Source: Selenomonadaceae bacterium UBA3796 (GTDB lineage Bacteria > Bacillota > Negativicutes > Selenomonadales > Selenomonadaceae). From it: 5,804 nt of DNA. The translations under genes and the position numbers were made by a program. Below, one piece after another: positions 1 to 5,804 of this stretch (position 1 is its first letter; each line of letters begins with the position of its first letter). The stretch spans positions 1-5,804 of the forward strand of contig DFES01000149.1 in NCBI GenBank assembly GCA_002369175.1, written 5' to 3'. Under the pieces are notes generated by a model. The model was given only the letters and a program-made list of their open reading frames with translations. It searched no databases and was not told the DNA's origin.

Positions 1-76
1 TGAGCATTCCCACCGTACCGGCGGTAATTCCCACCACGACACCCGTGGCAATGGCTGTTTTCCGAATCCATGACAT
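1..76 (-). CDS. N-terminal fragment of an exported or membrane-anchored protein (3' end outside window)
   Basis: Only the first 25 codons are in the window. They begin MSWIRKTAIATGVVVGIT and continue AGTVGML, a positively charged start followed by a small-residue hydrophobic stretch (about residues 7-25). This is a plausible signal peptide or N-terminal membrane anchor. The ATG at 76 is preceded by GGAGGAG at 83-89 at near-ideal spacing. The gene begins 33 nt after the phosphoethanolamine transferase stop with no terminator between them, so it is probably in the same transcript. The family cannot be named from this fragment. Confidence 0.68.
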   Translation of the reverse strand, partial: MSWIRKTAIATGVVVGITAGTVGML

Positions 77-109
77 ATTGCTCTCCTCCATTCGATAAAA
101 TATTTTTGT
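77..109 (-). other. Short AT-rich intergenic gap
   Basis: This is the only non-coding stretch in the window. On the minus strand it reads ACAAAAATATTTTATCGAAT, followed by the ribosome binding site. There is no hairpin with a T-run, so it is not an intrinsic terminator. The AT-rich run could help keep the ribosome site unstructured; a weak promoter cannot be excluded but no clear -35/-10 pair is visible. Confidence 0.4.
83..89 (-). promoter_or_regulatory. Strong ribosome binding site of the leftmost gene
   Basis: GGAGGAG on the minus strand, 6 nt before the ATG at 76, is the best Shine-Dalgarno match in the window. Unlike the other junctions, this gene does not overlap its predecessor, so it appears to rely on independent initiation. 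Confidence 0.75.
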
Positions 110-1834
110 TCACTCATCTATCTTTCCATGGCGCAGTTCCCTGTCATAATCCCTACCAGAAACCAGCCGCTTGCGTCCCACATCAAACTCCGGTGCAAAA
201 AGATTTTTTCTGGTCTCGTATTCCTCCGTCTGAATGTCCATCAGCCCCAGCAGGGCATGTATCAGGTCATCCGTCATGAAGGGACGGAAGACTGCGCCTT
301 GGATGGCGTTCCATTTTTCAGAGTGATTCTGCCGGAAGGTATCGGAAGCCCACACCACCATGGGGATTTCATAGAGATACCGGTTCGGTGCGCCGTAGGC
401 ATGGCCGACAAGGGCAGATCCTTCATCGTGGACATTTTCCCCGTGGTCGGAAATATAAATCACCACAGCGTCCCTGTCCCGGAAACGGTCGATCATACTG
501 GACACGATGAAATCGTTATATAAAACGGCATTGGCATAGGCGGCCATATCCTCTTTCCAATCGGAAGGCAAATCACCATCCACGTCCTGCGCCGTGAATC
601 GCTTAAAATTTTCGGGATAGCGAAGTTCATAGAGAACATGGCAACCCATCAGGTGCAGGACGAAAAAGTTCTTGTCGCTGCTATCCACGGCAAGAGCATC
701 GTCCAGCAAAGGAAGAAGCGCCTCATCCGGCAAGCCAAAATCGTCCTGGGATGCCCGGTGCTGGGTGAAAGCCCTGTCATTGGCACGGTTGGCAAGAAGC
801 GCCCCCGTATTTCCCCATACGCCGAAACTGTCCTGATTGGAGAGCCACCATGTTTTGTACCCAGACACCCGCAGCACATCCAAAAGATTGTTGCATTGAT
901 ACCACTCCCTGCCGGACTCTGCGTCATGGAAGGTGAAAATCTCCCGCAGGGACAGTACCGTGCCTTGCTTGGCACTGATAACATCCCGAAAAACCGCCAG
1001 TTCTCCCTTCTCTGTCAACGTGTCCAAATGCGGCGTGTTGGGCAGGGGATAGCCATAAAGGTGCATGAGATCTCTCTGGGTGGATTCCCCCAGAATCAGC
1101 ACCACGTAGGGAATCTTGCTTTCGTTCCGTAGCAGATGGACTTCGCCGGACAAATTCTGCCGTATTTCCTCATAATGCCCCATATCCTCCCAAGTCCTGA
1201 TGGAAGCGGAAGCGATTTGCGTGATAGGCAAATCAAAGGGTGCCTCCCCGCCGATGGGACGGATATAGAGAACTGCCAGAAAAATCCCAATCACCTCCGG
1301 CTGGATGAGGACAAGCACCTTGCGGGAAAGCCGTCTGTGCCGCTTTTGCCATAGTTTATGCAGTCGGCAGGCAGTCATGCTCAATATCAGGAGCAACCCC
1401 AACAGCGTCAGCACAGAATGCCGGACAGAGCGAAGATATTCCTCCGCTTCGGCGGGATTGGTTTCCAGTATGACAGTCATCAAGCCCTCGCCGAACAGCG
1501 TCCCATATTGCCAAACAGCGAAAATTTCCAGTGTGAACAGAATAGCCGAGACCAGCAAAGAAGAAGCAAAGAGCCTCTGCCGCCATGCCTTCCACGGCAG
1601 GGCTTCTGTCATGGCCATAAAGTAAAAACATCCGGCAATTACCAGAAAGGAATCCAAGACCATCACACCGATATGCGTCCAAAGATACCGGTGATAGCTC
1701 CCCCAGAGCAGAACCGGCCATTGAAGAAGTATCAGAAGAATGATTGGAATGAAGTTTTTAGTCCATGCCCGGTGACAATGTGCCATAAGGCAGAGTCGTT
1801 TCCGATGAAACCTGCTCGGACTATGACGAGTCAC
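110..1834 (-). CDS. Phosphoethanolamine transferase, EptA/CptA-type sulfatase superfamily
   Basis: A 574-residue inner-membrane enzyme with a periplasmic catalytic domain. The family moves phosphoethanolamine from phosphatidylethanolamine to lipid A, LPS core sugars or, in some members, surface proteins. The N-terminal part has about five hydrophobic spans (roughly 28-46, 54-75, 88-107, 140-156, 175-192), and the loop ILETNPAEAEEYL at 122-134 is typical of the family. The sulfatase domain runs from about 242 to 540. By comparison with EptA and MCR-1, the metal ligands are E250 (in GEST), D463 and H464 (SDHGE), the nucleophile is probably T292 (QGTVLSL), and H399 (HLMGCH) and H478 (GHAYG) complete the site. 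All are present, so activity is expected. The GEST and LYGYP wording is closer to the CptA branch than to MCR/EptA (GETAR). The acceptor cannot be read from sequence. The start is GTG at 1834 inside the preceding stop (GTGA), with GAGG at 1842-1845; the next Met, at 1786, lacks a ribosome site. Coupling to transfer genes is unusual and suggests either cargo or modification of the transfer surface. Confidence 0.93.
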   Translation of the reverse strand: MTRHSPSRFHRKRLCLMAHCHRAWTKNFIPIILLILLQWPVLLWGSYHRYLWTHIGVMVLDSFLVIAGCFYFMAMTEALPWKAWRQRLFASSLLVSAILFTLEIFAVWQYGTLFGEGLMTVILETNPAEAEEYLRSVRHSVLTLLGLLLILSMTACRLHKLWQKRHRRLSRKVLVLIQPEVIGIFLAVLYIRPIGGEAPFDLPITQIASASIRTWEDMGHYEEIRQNLSGEVHLLRNESKIPYVVLILGESTQRDLMHLYGYPLPNTPHLDTLTEKGELAVFRDVISAKQGTVLSLREIFTFHDAESGREWYQCNNLLDVLRVSGYKTWWLSNQDSFGVWGNTGALLANRANDRAFTQHRASQDDFGLPDEALLPLLDDALAVDSSDKNFFVLHLMGCHVLYELRYPENFKRFTAQDVDGDLPSDWKEDMAAYANAVLYNDFIVSSMIDRFRDRDAVVIYISDHGENVHDEGSALVGHAYGAPNRYLYEIPMVVWASDTFRQNHSEKWNAIQGAVFRPFMTDDLIHALLGLMDIQTEEYETRKNLFAPEFDVGRKRLVSGRDYDRELRHGKIDE

Positions 1835-2571
1835 CTCGCCACCTCGTTCTGCTTGGCTATATGCGCCATAAATTTTCTTGTCACATATTTCTCCACGTTC
1901 TTTTCCACGGTCTCCAGAATCTGCTTTGCCAATGCGTCCTCCTCGCCGGGATAGGTAGTGAGAGGCGAACAGTCACGAAAGACACGGAAAATGGTACCCT
2001 TGCTGTACTTTTTCTCCAAAAGCATCATGGCCGCCGCCTCCATGGTTGGCTCATCCCGATGGAGGTAGATTGACTGATCGGTCATCCAATCCATGGCTAC
2101 GGCGTGGGACTTGGCGTAGAAATCATCATAGGCATTTCTCGTTTTGGGATTGCTGTAGGAAAGGATTTTCTCCCGCCGTTCCTCGGCAATGTATTCCTCG
2201 ATAGAGTCCTTCAGTTCCGGAATTTTCTCTTTGGCAAAGGCCAGCGCCTCATCAAAACGATCCGTGGCAAACAGGGGCTGCACCCCCTCATATCCCGCAT
2301 CCAAGAGTTCTTCCCGGCACACATCCACCCGATAGCGTTTGCCGTCCATCACGCGCCGGGCAGGGTCGGCATAGTCCTGCCGTATCACAAGGACGGCATC
2401 CTTATCCATAATGGTGGGACAGGAAACCCAATCATTGGCAAAGGAAATGTCCTCAAAACCCTCGGGAACATAAAACTTGCCATCATAGGCAGGAAATGCC
2501 ATGCCGCATAATCCTTCCCTGGCTTTATCGGGATATTCGATTTTCGTTTCTGCTTCATCAAGTGTTGCCAT
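1831..2571 (-). CDS. Conserved-looking soluble protein of unknown function, 246 aa
   Basis: The product has no signal peptide and no membrane span, so it is probably cytoplasmic. I do not recognise a catalytic motif. Residues about 30-100 look like a mixed alpha/beta region (GKFYVPEGFEDISF, then DAVLVIRQDY and KRYRVDVC). Residues 104-138 are a long charged helix. Residues 174-226 (from DEPTMEAAAMMLLEKKYSK, then SPLTTYPGEEDALAKQILE) resemble the pattern of a helical repeat sometimes seen at the ends of plasmid relaxases, primases and large polyvalent proteins, where a 'row of candidates, growing tip, conserved SP' motif recurs. That resemblance is from memory and weak. The start is supported by GAGGG at 2580-2584 with 8-nt spacing. 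The gene overlaps the 49-residue membrane protein by 14 nt and its TGA stop overlaps the GTG start of the phosphoethanolamine transferase (GTGA). It is therefore made together with the transfer genes and may be a DNA-processing or regulatory accessory of conjugation. Confidence 0.85.
   Translation of the reverse strand: MATLDEAETKIEYPDKAREGLCGMAFPAYDGKFYVPEGFEDISFANDWVSCPTIMDKDAVLVIRQDYADPARRVMDGKRYRVDVCREELLDAGYEGVQPLFATDRFDEALAFAKEKIPELKDSIEEYIAEERREKILSYSNPKTRNAYDDFYAKSHAVAMDWMTDQSIYLHRDEPTMEAAAMMLLEKKYSKGTIFRVFRDCSPLTTYPGEEDALAKQILETVEKNVEKYVTRKFMAHIAKQNEVAR
1842..1845 (-). promoter_or_regulatory. Ribosome binding site deciding the GTG start of the transferase
   Basis: On the minus strand GAGG stands 7 nt before GTG 1834. 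This supports the GTG start over the ATG at 1786, which lacks such an element. It lies inside the end of the 246-residue gene. Confidence 0.6.
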
Positions 2572-2707
2572 CGTCCTGTCCCTCGCTTTCTATCTGTGTC
2601 TGCTCCAAACGCTCCACCCGCTCCCGCAGATCCACGATGATGTTCTCATCCCGGTTCAGGCGGTAGGCGATGGCAAACATGACCAGCACCAAAAAGGCTG
2701 TTATCAA
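2558..2707 (-). CDS. Small single-span membrane protein with coiled-coil tail, 49 aa
   Basis: This short gene sits between trbE and the next reading frame. It begins at TTG, where TTGA combines the start with the TGA stop of trbE (4-nt overlap), and it ends 14 nt inside the following gene. The protein starts MITAFLVLVMFAIAYRLNRD. Residues 2-16 are one hydrophobic segment followed by RLNR, so the C-terminus should be cytoplasmic by the positive-inside rule. Residues 22-40 are charged with a heptad-like spacing I24, L27, V31, L34, suggesting a short coiled coil. The tail is acidic. A weak GGAAG lies 8 nt before the TTG. The tight coupling on both sides and the protein-like composition support a real gene. 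I do not recognise the family. Its place directly after trbE suggests a small inner-membrane partner of the secretion apparatus, but this is inference. It is too short and hydrophobic to be TrbF (VirB8-like) or TrbJ (VirB5-like). Confidence 0.72.
   Translation of the reverse strand: MITAFLVLVMFAIAYRLNRDENIIVDLRERVERLEQTQIESEGQDDGNT
2580..2584 (-). promoter_or_regulatory. Ribosome binding site of the 246-aa gene
   Basis: On the minus strand GAGGG stands 8 nt before the ATG at 2571. It lies within the coding sequence of the 49-residue protein, consistent with translational coupling. Confidence 0.65.
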
Positions 2708-5130
2708 AAGAACCGCTTCCTTTCCGTTTCCACTTCCGGCAGGGACACATTCCTATACTCCAGCCAATGCCGGTTGAACTCCCCCTGCCCGTATTCTGCC
2801 AGAATGTCGCTTGCCTTGCGGTTATCCGCCTTGTTCACTGCCACATAGGCCAAGGACAAAGGACAATGCTCCAAGGCAAGGTCGTAGAGGCGGCAGCCCA
2901 AGGGCGAAACGTAGTAATACTGCTTCTTCCGCACGGCTCCGGCAATAATCTCCACTTGCCGCTGATTCAAGCCGAACATGAAATACTTTTCCTTGAGGGA
3001 GTCCTCCAAGGCTTTGTCATTGGGGAGAAAAATCTGGCTGGGGCAGGATTCCAGCACCGTGGAAAATATCGGGCTTTCCACGATGTCCGTCAGGGACTGG
3101 GTGGCGAACACCACCGAAGCATTGGCCTTGCGGAGCACCTTCAGCCACTCCCGGATTTTCTGGGCAAACTGCTCATTATCGAAGAAGACCCAACATTCAT
3201 CCAACACGATGAGCGTTGGCGCTCCCGTGAGGCTCTGCTCGATGCGATGGAAGATATACATGAGGGTAGGGCCCACAATGGCAGGAGTGGACATGAGCTT
3301 TTCCATTTCAAAGGACTGCCACGAAGATAACTTCAGGCTGTCCACATCCGCATCGAAAATCTCCCCGTAGGCTCCGGAGAGGGTCAAGGGCTGGAGAGCC
3401 GTCTTGAGTTCCGTGGACTGGACGGCATTGACGAAGTTGGTCATGCGGCGAAACTTCTTGTCCTTGTAGGAAGCCACCGTCCCCAAAGCGTCCCAGAGAA
3501 GTTTCTTGTGCTCCGGCGTGACCGTGATATTCTCCTGCCGGATAAAATCCGCCAGCCATTCCTGCGCCCACTGTTTTTCCTTGTCATCGTCGATGTGCGC
3601 CAAAGGCTGGAAGGACAGATGCTGCGCCTCGTTGCCAAGGTCGAAGAACTTGCCTCCTACTCCTGCCGTCAGCACCATGGAAGAGGCACCCTTGTCGAAG
3701 ATGAACACCCGAGAATCCTTGTACTTTCGGAAACTGGCGGCGATGATGTTGAGCTGAACGCTTTTCCCTGCGCCGGTGGGACCTACCACCAAAGTATGGC
3801 CAACATCCCCTACATGGAGCGAAAGCCTAAAGGGAGTATTCCCTGCCGTCTGGGTATAGATGAGAGGCGGCCCCTGCAAATGCTTGTTCCTTGGCTCCCC
3901 TGCCCAGATGTCCGAAATGGGCATCATGTGGACAAGATTGGCGCAGGAAGCCATGGGACGGCGAATGAAATGCCCCACGTTCCCCGGCAGGCTCCCCATC
4001 CATGCGTCAATGGAGTTGAGGTTTTCCACCTTAGCGCGGAAGCCCAGATTGATGAGAGTCTGCTCCACCAGCTGCGCCTTGGTGGACACCGCCTCCATGT
4101 CCTCGTCCATGACCACGATGACCGTGGAATAATAGCCGTAACGGGTAATATCCGCCTCCACGGAGGTAATGGCATCCTTGGCCTCGTCGAACTTCATCAG
4201 GGCGTTCTCGTTCAGGTTTTCCGGGGACTCCCGGTCGAGGAGCAATTCCTTCAACATGACGGAGAGAGGCTTGGTCTTGCCGTACCATCCCTTCTTGATG
4301 CGAGTCAGCTCCTCGATGGAATCCTGTTTCGACAAGCAGTAGAACCGGGTCATCCAACGGTAGGAAAAATCCAGCTGATTGAGCCGGTCGAACATGCCGA
4401 ACACCGAAGTTCCCAGATAGCCGATGGGGGTAATCATACGGGCGTATTTCTTTCCCAGCCTCGGCTCCATGCCGCCGTTCAAAGGTGCGTCGCTCAGGTA
4501 ATGGTCGAGAAGCAGGGGATGTGCTGGCATGATTAAGGGTCTTGCGCTGTCCGAGACGCAGGAATGAAGATAGGTGAGCATTTCATCCTGATTCAGGAAA
4601 TGCGCTGGAATCCGCAGAGAGGCAAAAATCCCCATGAGCTTGTCCACTACAGCGGCAAAGGCTTCGATGTTGTCCTCCGCCGAAATCTCCTTCCGCTTGG
4701 CACCCTCCACCACCAGTTCCCGGATTCTCCCCTCCTGGTCATTGGGTGGCATCCAATAGGCCGTGGCGTAGTAGTTGGACTCGAAATGCTGCCCGTTGGC
4801 GAAAAACGCCTTTCGCTCCTCATCCATGGCCTTGGTAATCGCATCAGGAAAGTAAACATCCTTGGCGTAAGAAGTGGAGGGTGTCCGCTGTGCCTCGAAA
4901 TAAAGCACCCAGCCCGTATCCAAGCCTTGAAAGGAAGTATTGAGTTGCTGGGTCATAATGGCCAGTTGCTCTTTGATGGCCGAGTTAAGGTCGGGACCCC
5001 GGTACATCCATGTGGTCTGAAGCGAACCGTCCTTGTTCAGCACAATGGCCGGGTCGTGAATGATCCGGGCATAGGGCAGGGTGTATTTGAGATAGTTTTT
5101 CTTACGACGAAATTGATCCGTCTGATACAT
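2704..5130 (-). CDS. trbE: TrbE/VirB4 family conjugal transfer ATPase
   Basis: This is the inner-membrane-associated ATPase that powers assembly of the type IV secretion channel and pilus, acting at the cytoplasmic face. The chosen start gives 808 residues, normal for TrbE/VirB4 (about 790-850). Residues 1-400 form the CagE/TrbE/VirB N-terminal domain with the signature AWMGSLPG at 376-383. The C-terminal RecA-like ATPase domain has Walker A GPTGAGKS at 450-457, Walker B LIVLDE at 640-645 and the conserved FATQS segment at 675-679. All catalytic motifs are intact. An ATG at 5178 would add 16 residues, but it has no Shine-Dalgarno sequence and deepens the overlap with the upstream gene to 77 nt. 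The ATG at 5130 has GAAGGGAG at 5143-5150, although at a long 12-nt spacing. The gene lies between an ATPase-less paralogue and a 49-residue membrane protein whose TTG start overlaps its TGA stop, so it belongs to a coupled transfer operon. In RP4 trbE is followed by trbF; here it is not. Confidence 0.95.
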   Translation of the reverse strand: MYQTDQFRRKKNYLKYTLPYARIIHDPAIVLNKDGSLQTTWMYRGPDLNSAIKEQLAIMTQQLNTSFQGLDTGWVLYFEAQRTPSTSYAKDVYFPDAITKAMDEERKAFFANGQHFESNYYATAYWMPPNDQEGRIRELVVEGAKRKEISAEDNIEAFAAVVDKLMGIFASLRIPAHFLNQDEMLTYLHSCVSDSARPLIMPAHPLLLDHYLSDAPLNGGMEPRLGKKYARMITPIGYLGTSVFGMFDRLNQLDFSYRWMTRFYCLSKQDSIEELTRIKKGWYGKTKPLSVMLKELLLDRESPENLNENALMKFDEAKDAITSVEADITRYGYYSTVIVVMDEDMEAVSTKAQLVEQTLINLGFRAKVENLNSIDAWMGSLPGNVGHFIRRPMASCANLVHMMPISDIWAGEPRNKHLQGPPLIYTQTAGNTPFRLSLHVGDVGHTLVVGPTGAGKSVQLNIIAASFRKYKDSRVFIFDKGASSMVLTAGVGGKFFDLGNEAQHLSFQPLAHIDDDKEKQWAQEWLADFIRQENITVTPEHKKLLWDALGTVASYKDKKFRRMTNFVNAVQSTELKTALQPLTLSGAYGEIFDADVDSLKLSSWQSFEMEKLMSTPAIVGPTLMYIFHRIEQSLTGAPTLIVLDECWVFFDNEQFAQKIREWLKVLRKANASVVFATQSLTDIVESPIFSTVLESCPSQIFLPNDKALEDSLKEKYFMFGLNQRQVEIIAGAVRKKQYYYVSPLGCRLYDLALEHCPLSLAYVAVNKADNRKASDILAEYGQGEFNRHWLEYRNVSLPEVETERKRFF

Positions 5131-5804
5131 ATTCGAGATCTGCTCCCTTCTTGTCTGGCTTGTCCTGCTCCATGGCATCCAGAAGATGCTTGAACCGGTG
5201 CTGCCGCTCTCCTTCCCGTACCGCCTCCCTGTGGCAAAGCATACTCTCCACGGAGGGAAGCCCTAAAAGAGGCGGCGTGATATTGGCAAGATACATGCCG
5301 GGAAGGCTCCCCCACCAAATATCCTTGAGATTGAAGGTCTCAAAAAGGAAGGGGAGCTGGCGCTCCGTGAGGAAATCCCGCACATCGTCGCAGAATTCCT
5401 CGTCCATGGATTCCTCCAGATGGAAAAGAAAGCCGTTGTAGCAGTAGCCATTGAGTTCCGATGGAATCCCCTCCAGAATCCGTTCCCGCATGGTTTTCCG
5501 CAAGGGACACCATTTCCCAGCGTATCTCTTTAGCTCCGTTTTTGTCTCGGCCTCGCTGAAAAAGAGCATCCGACGCACATAGCGGAAGGGAATCTTCCCC
5601 ACATGGTGGATGAGTTCCGAGGCATCGGGCAGGGAGGGAAGCGTCAGGATTGCTACCCGCTTGCCGTTCACATACAGGTCATTATCGGTAAACTGGAAGT
5701 CAATGTCCTGAGAGAGCAAGGCATCCATGTAAAGGGGAATATAGGGCATTTCTGCCCGGTTCTCCCCCATGGAAAGCGTGAAGGAAAGAAAGTCCATCAG
5801 GTCT
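5102..5804 (-). CDS. ATPase-less TrbE/VirB4 N-terminal-domain paralogue (5' end outside window)
   Basis: This is the C-terminal part of a protein whose beginning lies beyond the window edge; the frame is open to 5804. The first Met in view is codon 5797-5795, which has no Shine-Dalgarno sequence and is probably internal. Numbering from that Met, the protein aligns with residues about 185-400 of the neighbouring TrbE. Residues 17-29 match it without gaps (shared M17, P18, P21, L22, D25, L28, S29 against TrbE M201, P202, P205, L206, D209, L212, S213). F71, Y73 and F79 match F255, Y257 and F263, W96 matches W282, and the signature W161-x-GSLPG (163-167) matches W377-x-GSLPG (379-383). About 30 residues are missing between W96 and GSLPG. 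The protein ends about 64 residues after GSLPG in a charged tail, with no Walker A or B motif. It therefore resembles a CagE/TrbE/VirB N-terminal domain without its motor. No membrane span is seen. The frame is intact, which argues against a decaying copy. It overlaps trbE by 29 nt. The homology is seen directly; a structural or regulatory role in the secretion machine is inferred. Confidence 0.82.
   Translation of the reverse strand, partial: DLMDFLSFTLSMGENRAEMPYIPLYMDALLSQDIDFQFTDNDLYVNGKRVAILTLPSLPDASELIHHVGKIPFRYVRRMLFFSEAETKTELKRYAGKWCPLRKTMRERILEGIPSELNGYCYNGFLFHLEESMDEEFCDDVRDFLTERQLPFLFETFNLKDIWWGSLPGMYLANITPPLLGLPSVESMLCHREAVREGERQHRFKHLLDAMEQDKPDKKGADLEYVSDGSISS
5143..5150 (-). promoter_or_regulatory. 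Ribosome binding site deciding the trbE start
   Basis: On the minus strand GAAGGGAG lies 12 nt before the ATG at 5130. The spacing is longer than ideal, but the alternative ATG at 5178 has no purine-rich element in front of it. The site lies inside the end of the upstream paralogue gene, so ribosomes finishing that gene would pass over it. Confidence 0.5.

Larger units (their letters stand above)
1..5804 (-). other. Single-strand coupled transfer operon segment
   Basis: All six supported genes are on the minus strand. Successive junctions overlap by 29 nt (paralogue/trbE), 4 nt (TTGA, trbE/49-aa gene), 14 nt (49-aa/246-aa gene) and 4 nt (GTGA, 246-aa gene/transferase), with a 33-nt gap before the last gene. 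No promoter or terminator is recognisable inside. The arrangement implies one mRNA with translational coupling, and co-regulation of the transferase with the conjugation machinery. Confidence 0.8.

Noticed and set aside
77..109. Intrinsic terminator between the transferase and the last gene
   Set aside because: There is no inverted repeat followed by a T-run on the transcribed strand; the stretch is simply AT-rich.
1..117. Alternative minus-strand frame from an ATG at 117 overlapping the transferase stop, starting MSEQKYF
   Set aside because: It is open to the edge, but has only a weak ribosome site and a Trp/Pro-rich, unlikely composition, whereas the frame from 76 has a near-perfect ribosome site and a signal-peptide-like start.
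128..1132. Plus-strand frames (131 and 164 codons) opposite the transferase
   Set aside because: They are antisense to a gene with intact sulfatase-family motifs and show no recognisable protein features.
110..1834. Calling the transferase an mcr colistin-resistance gene
   Set aside because: Catalytic residues are shared across the whole family, but the GEST/LYGYP motifs differ from the GETAR-type of MCR/EptA. The acceptor and any resistance phenotype cannot be read from sequence.
3508..4536. Long open frame on the plus strand (342 codons) opposite trbE
   Set aside because: It lies wholly antisense to the well-supported trbE ATPase, its translation is rich in His, Arg, Gly and Pro without any domain pattern, and no ribosome site is evident. 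It is an artefact of GC-rich codon positions.
5102..5797. Reading the 231-residue frame from 5797 as a complete small protein
   Set aside because: Homology to TrbE continues to the edge at an internal TrbE position, and the Met has no ribosome site; a longer protein is more likely.
1..5804. CRISPR arrays, tRNA or rRNA genes, insertion sequence ends, origin of transfer
   Set aside because: No regular repeats, no cloverleaf-like or rRNA sequence, no terminal inverted repeats and no iteron-like or nic-like region were seen; essentially all of the window is protein coding on one strand.

Overview
The window reads as a piece of the mating-pair-formation (type IV secretion) operon of a conjugative plasmid or integrative element from a diderm (Gram-negative) bacterium. 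Every supported gene is on the minus strand, so transcription runs from the right end (5804) to the left end (1). The diderm assignment rests on a TrbE/VirB4-type conjugation ATPase and an EptA/CptA-type phosphoethanolamine transferase, an enzyme class that decorates lipid A, LPS core or other surface molecules. The intermediate-to-high GC content and strong GGAGG-type ribosome binding sites would fit a Negativicutes host (Selenomonas relatives) or a Desulfovibrio-like host. That is a guess; nothing here fixes the taxon.

Layout in the direction of transcription: (1) 5804-5102, the C-terminal 233 codons of a protein that aligns with the N-terminal, non-ATPase region of the TrbE encoded next to it. 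It stops before any Walker motif. (2) 5130-2704, trbE, the full-length VirB4-family ATPase. (3) 2707-2558, a 49-residue single-span membrane protein starting at TTG inside the trbE stop (TTGA). (4) 2571-1831, a 246-residue soluble protein of unknown function. (5) 1834-110, a 574-residue phosphoethanolamine transferase starting at GTG inside the previous stop (GTGA). (6) 76-1, the start of another gene with a signal-peptide or membrane-anchor-like N-terminus behind a near-perfect ribosome binding site.

The first five genes overlap at every junction (29, 4, 14 and 4 nt), so they are almost certainly one polycistron with coupled translation. I see no internal promoter or terminator. The longest non-coding stretch is the 33 nt between 77 and 109.

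The most interesting point is the tandem pair of TrbE-like proteins: a complete ATPase preceded by a divergent, ATPase-less homologue of its N-terminal domain. Both reading frames are intact, so the pair may form a heteromeric inner-membrane ATPase platform. The second point is that a surface-modifying phosphoethanolamine transferase is translationally coupled to the transfer genes, in a place where the canonical RP4 trb order would have trbF and trbG.
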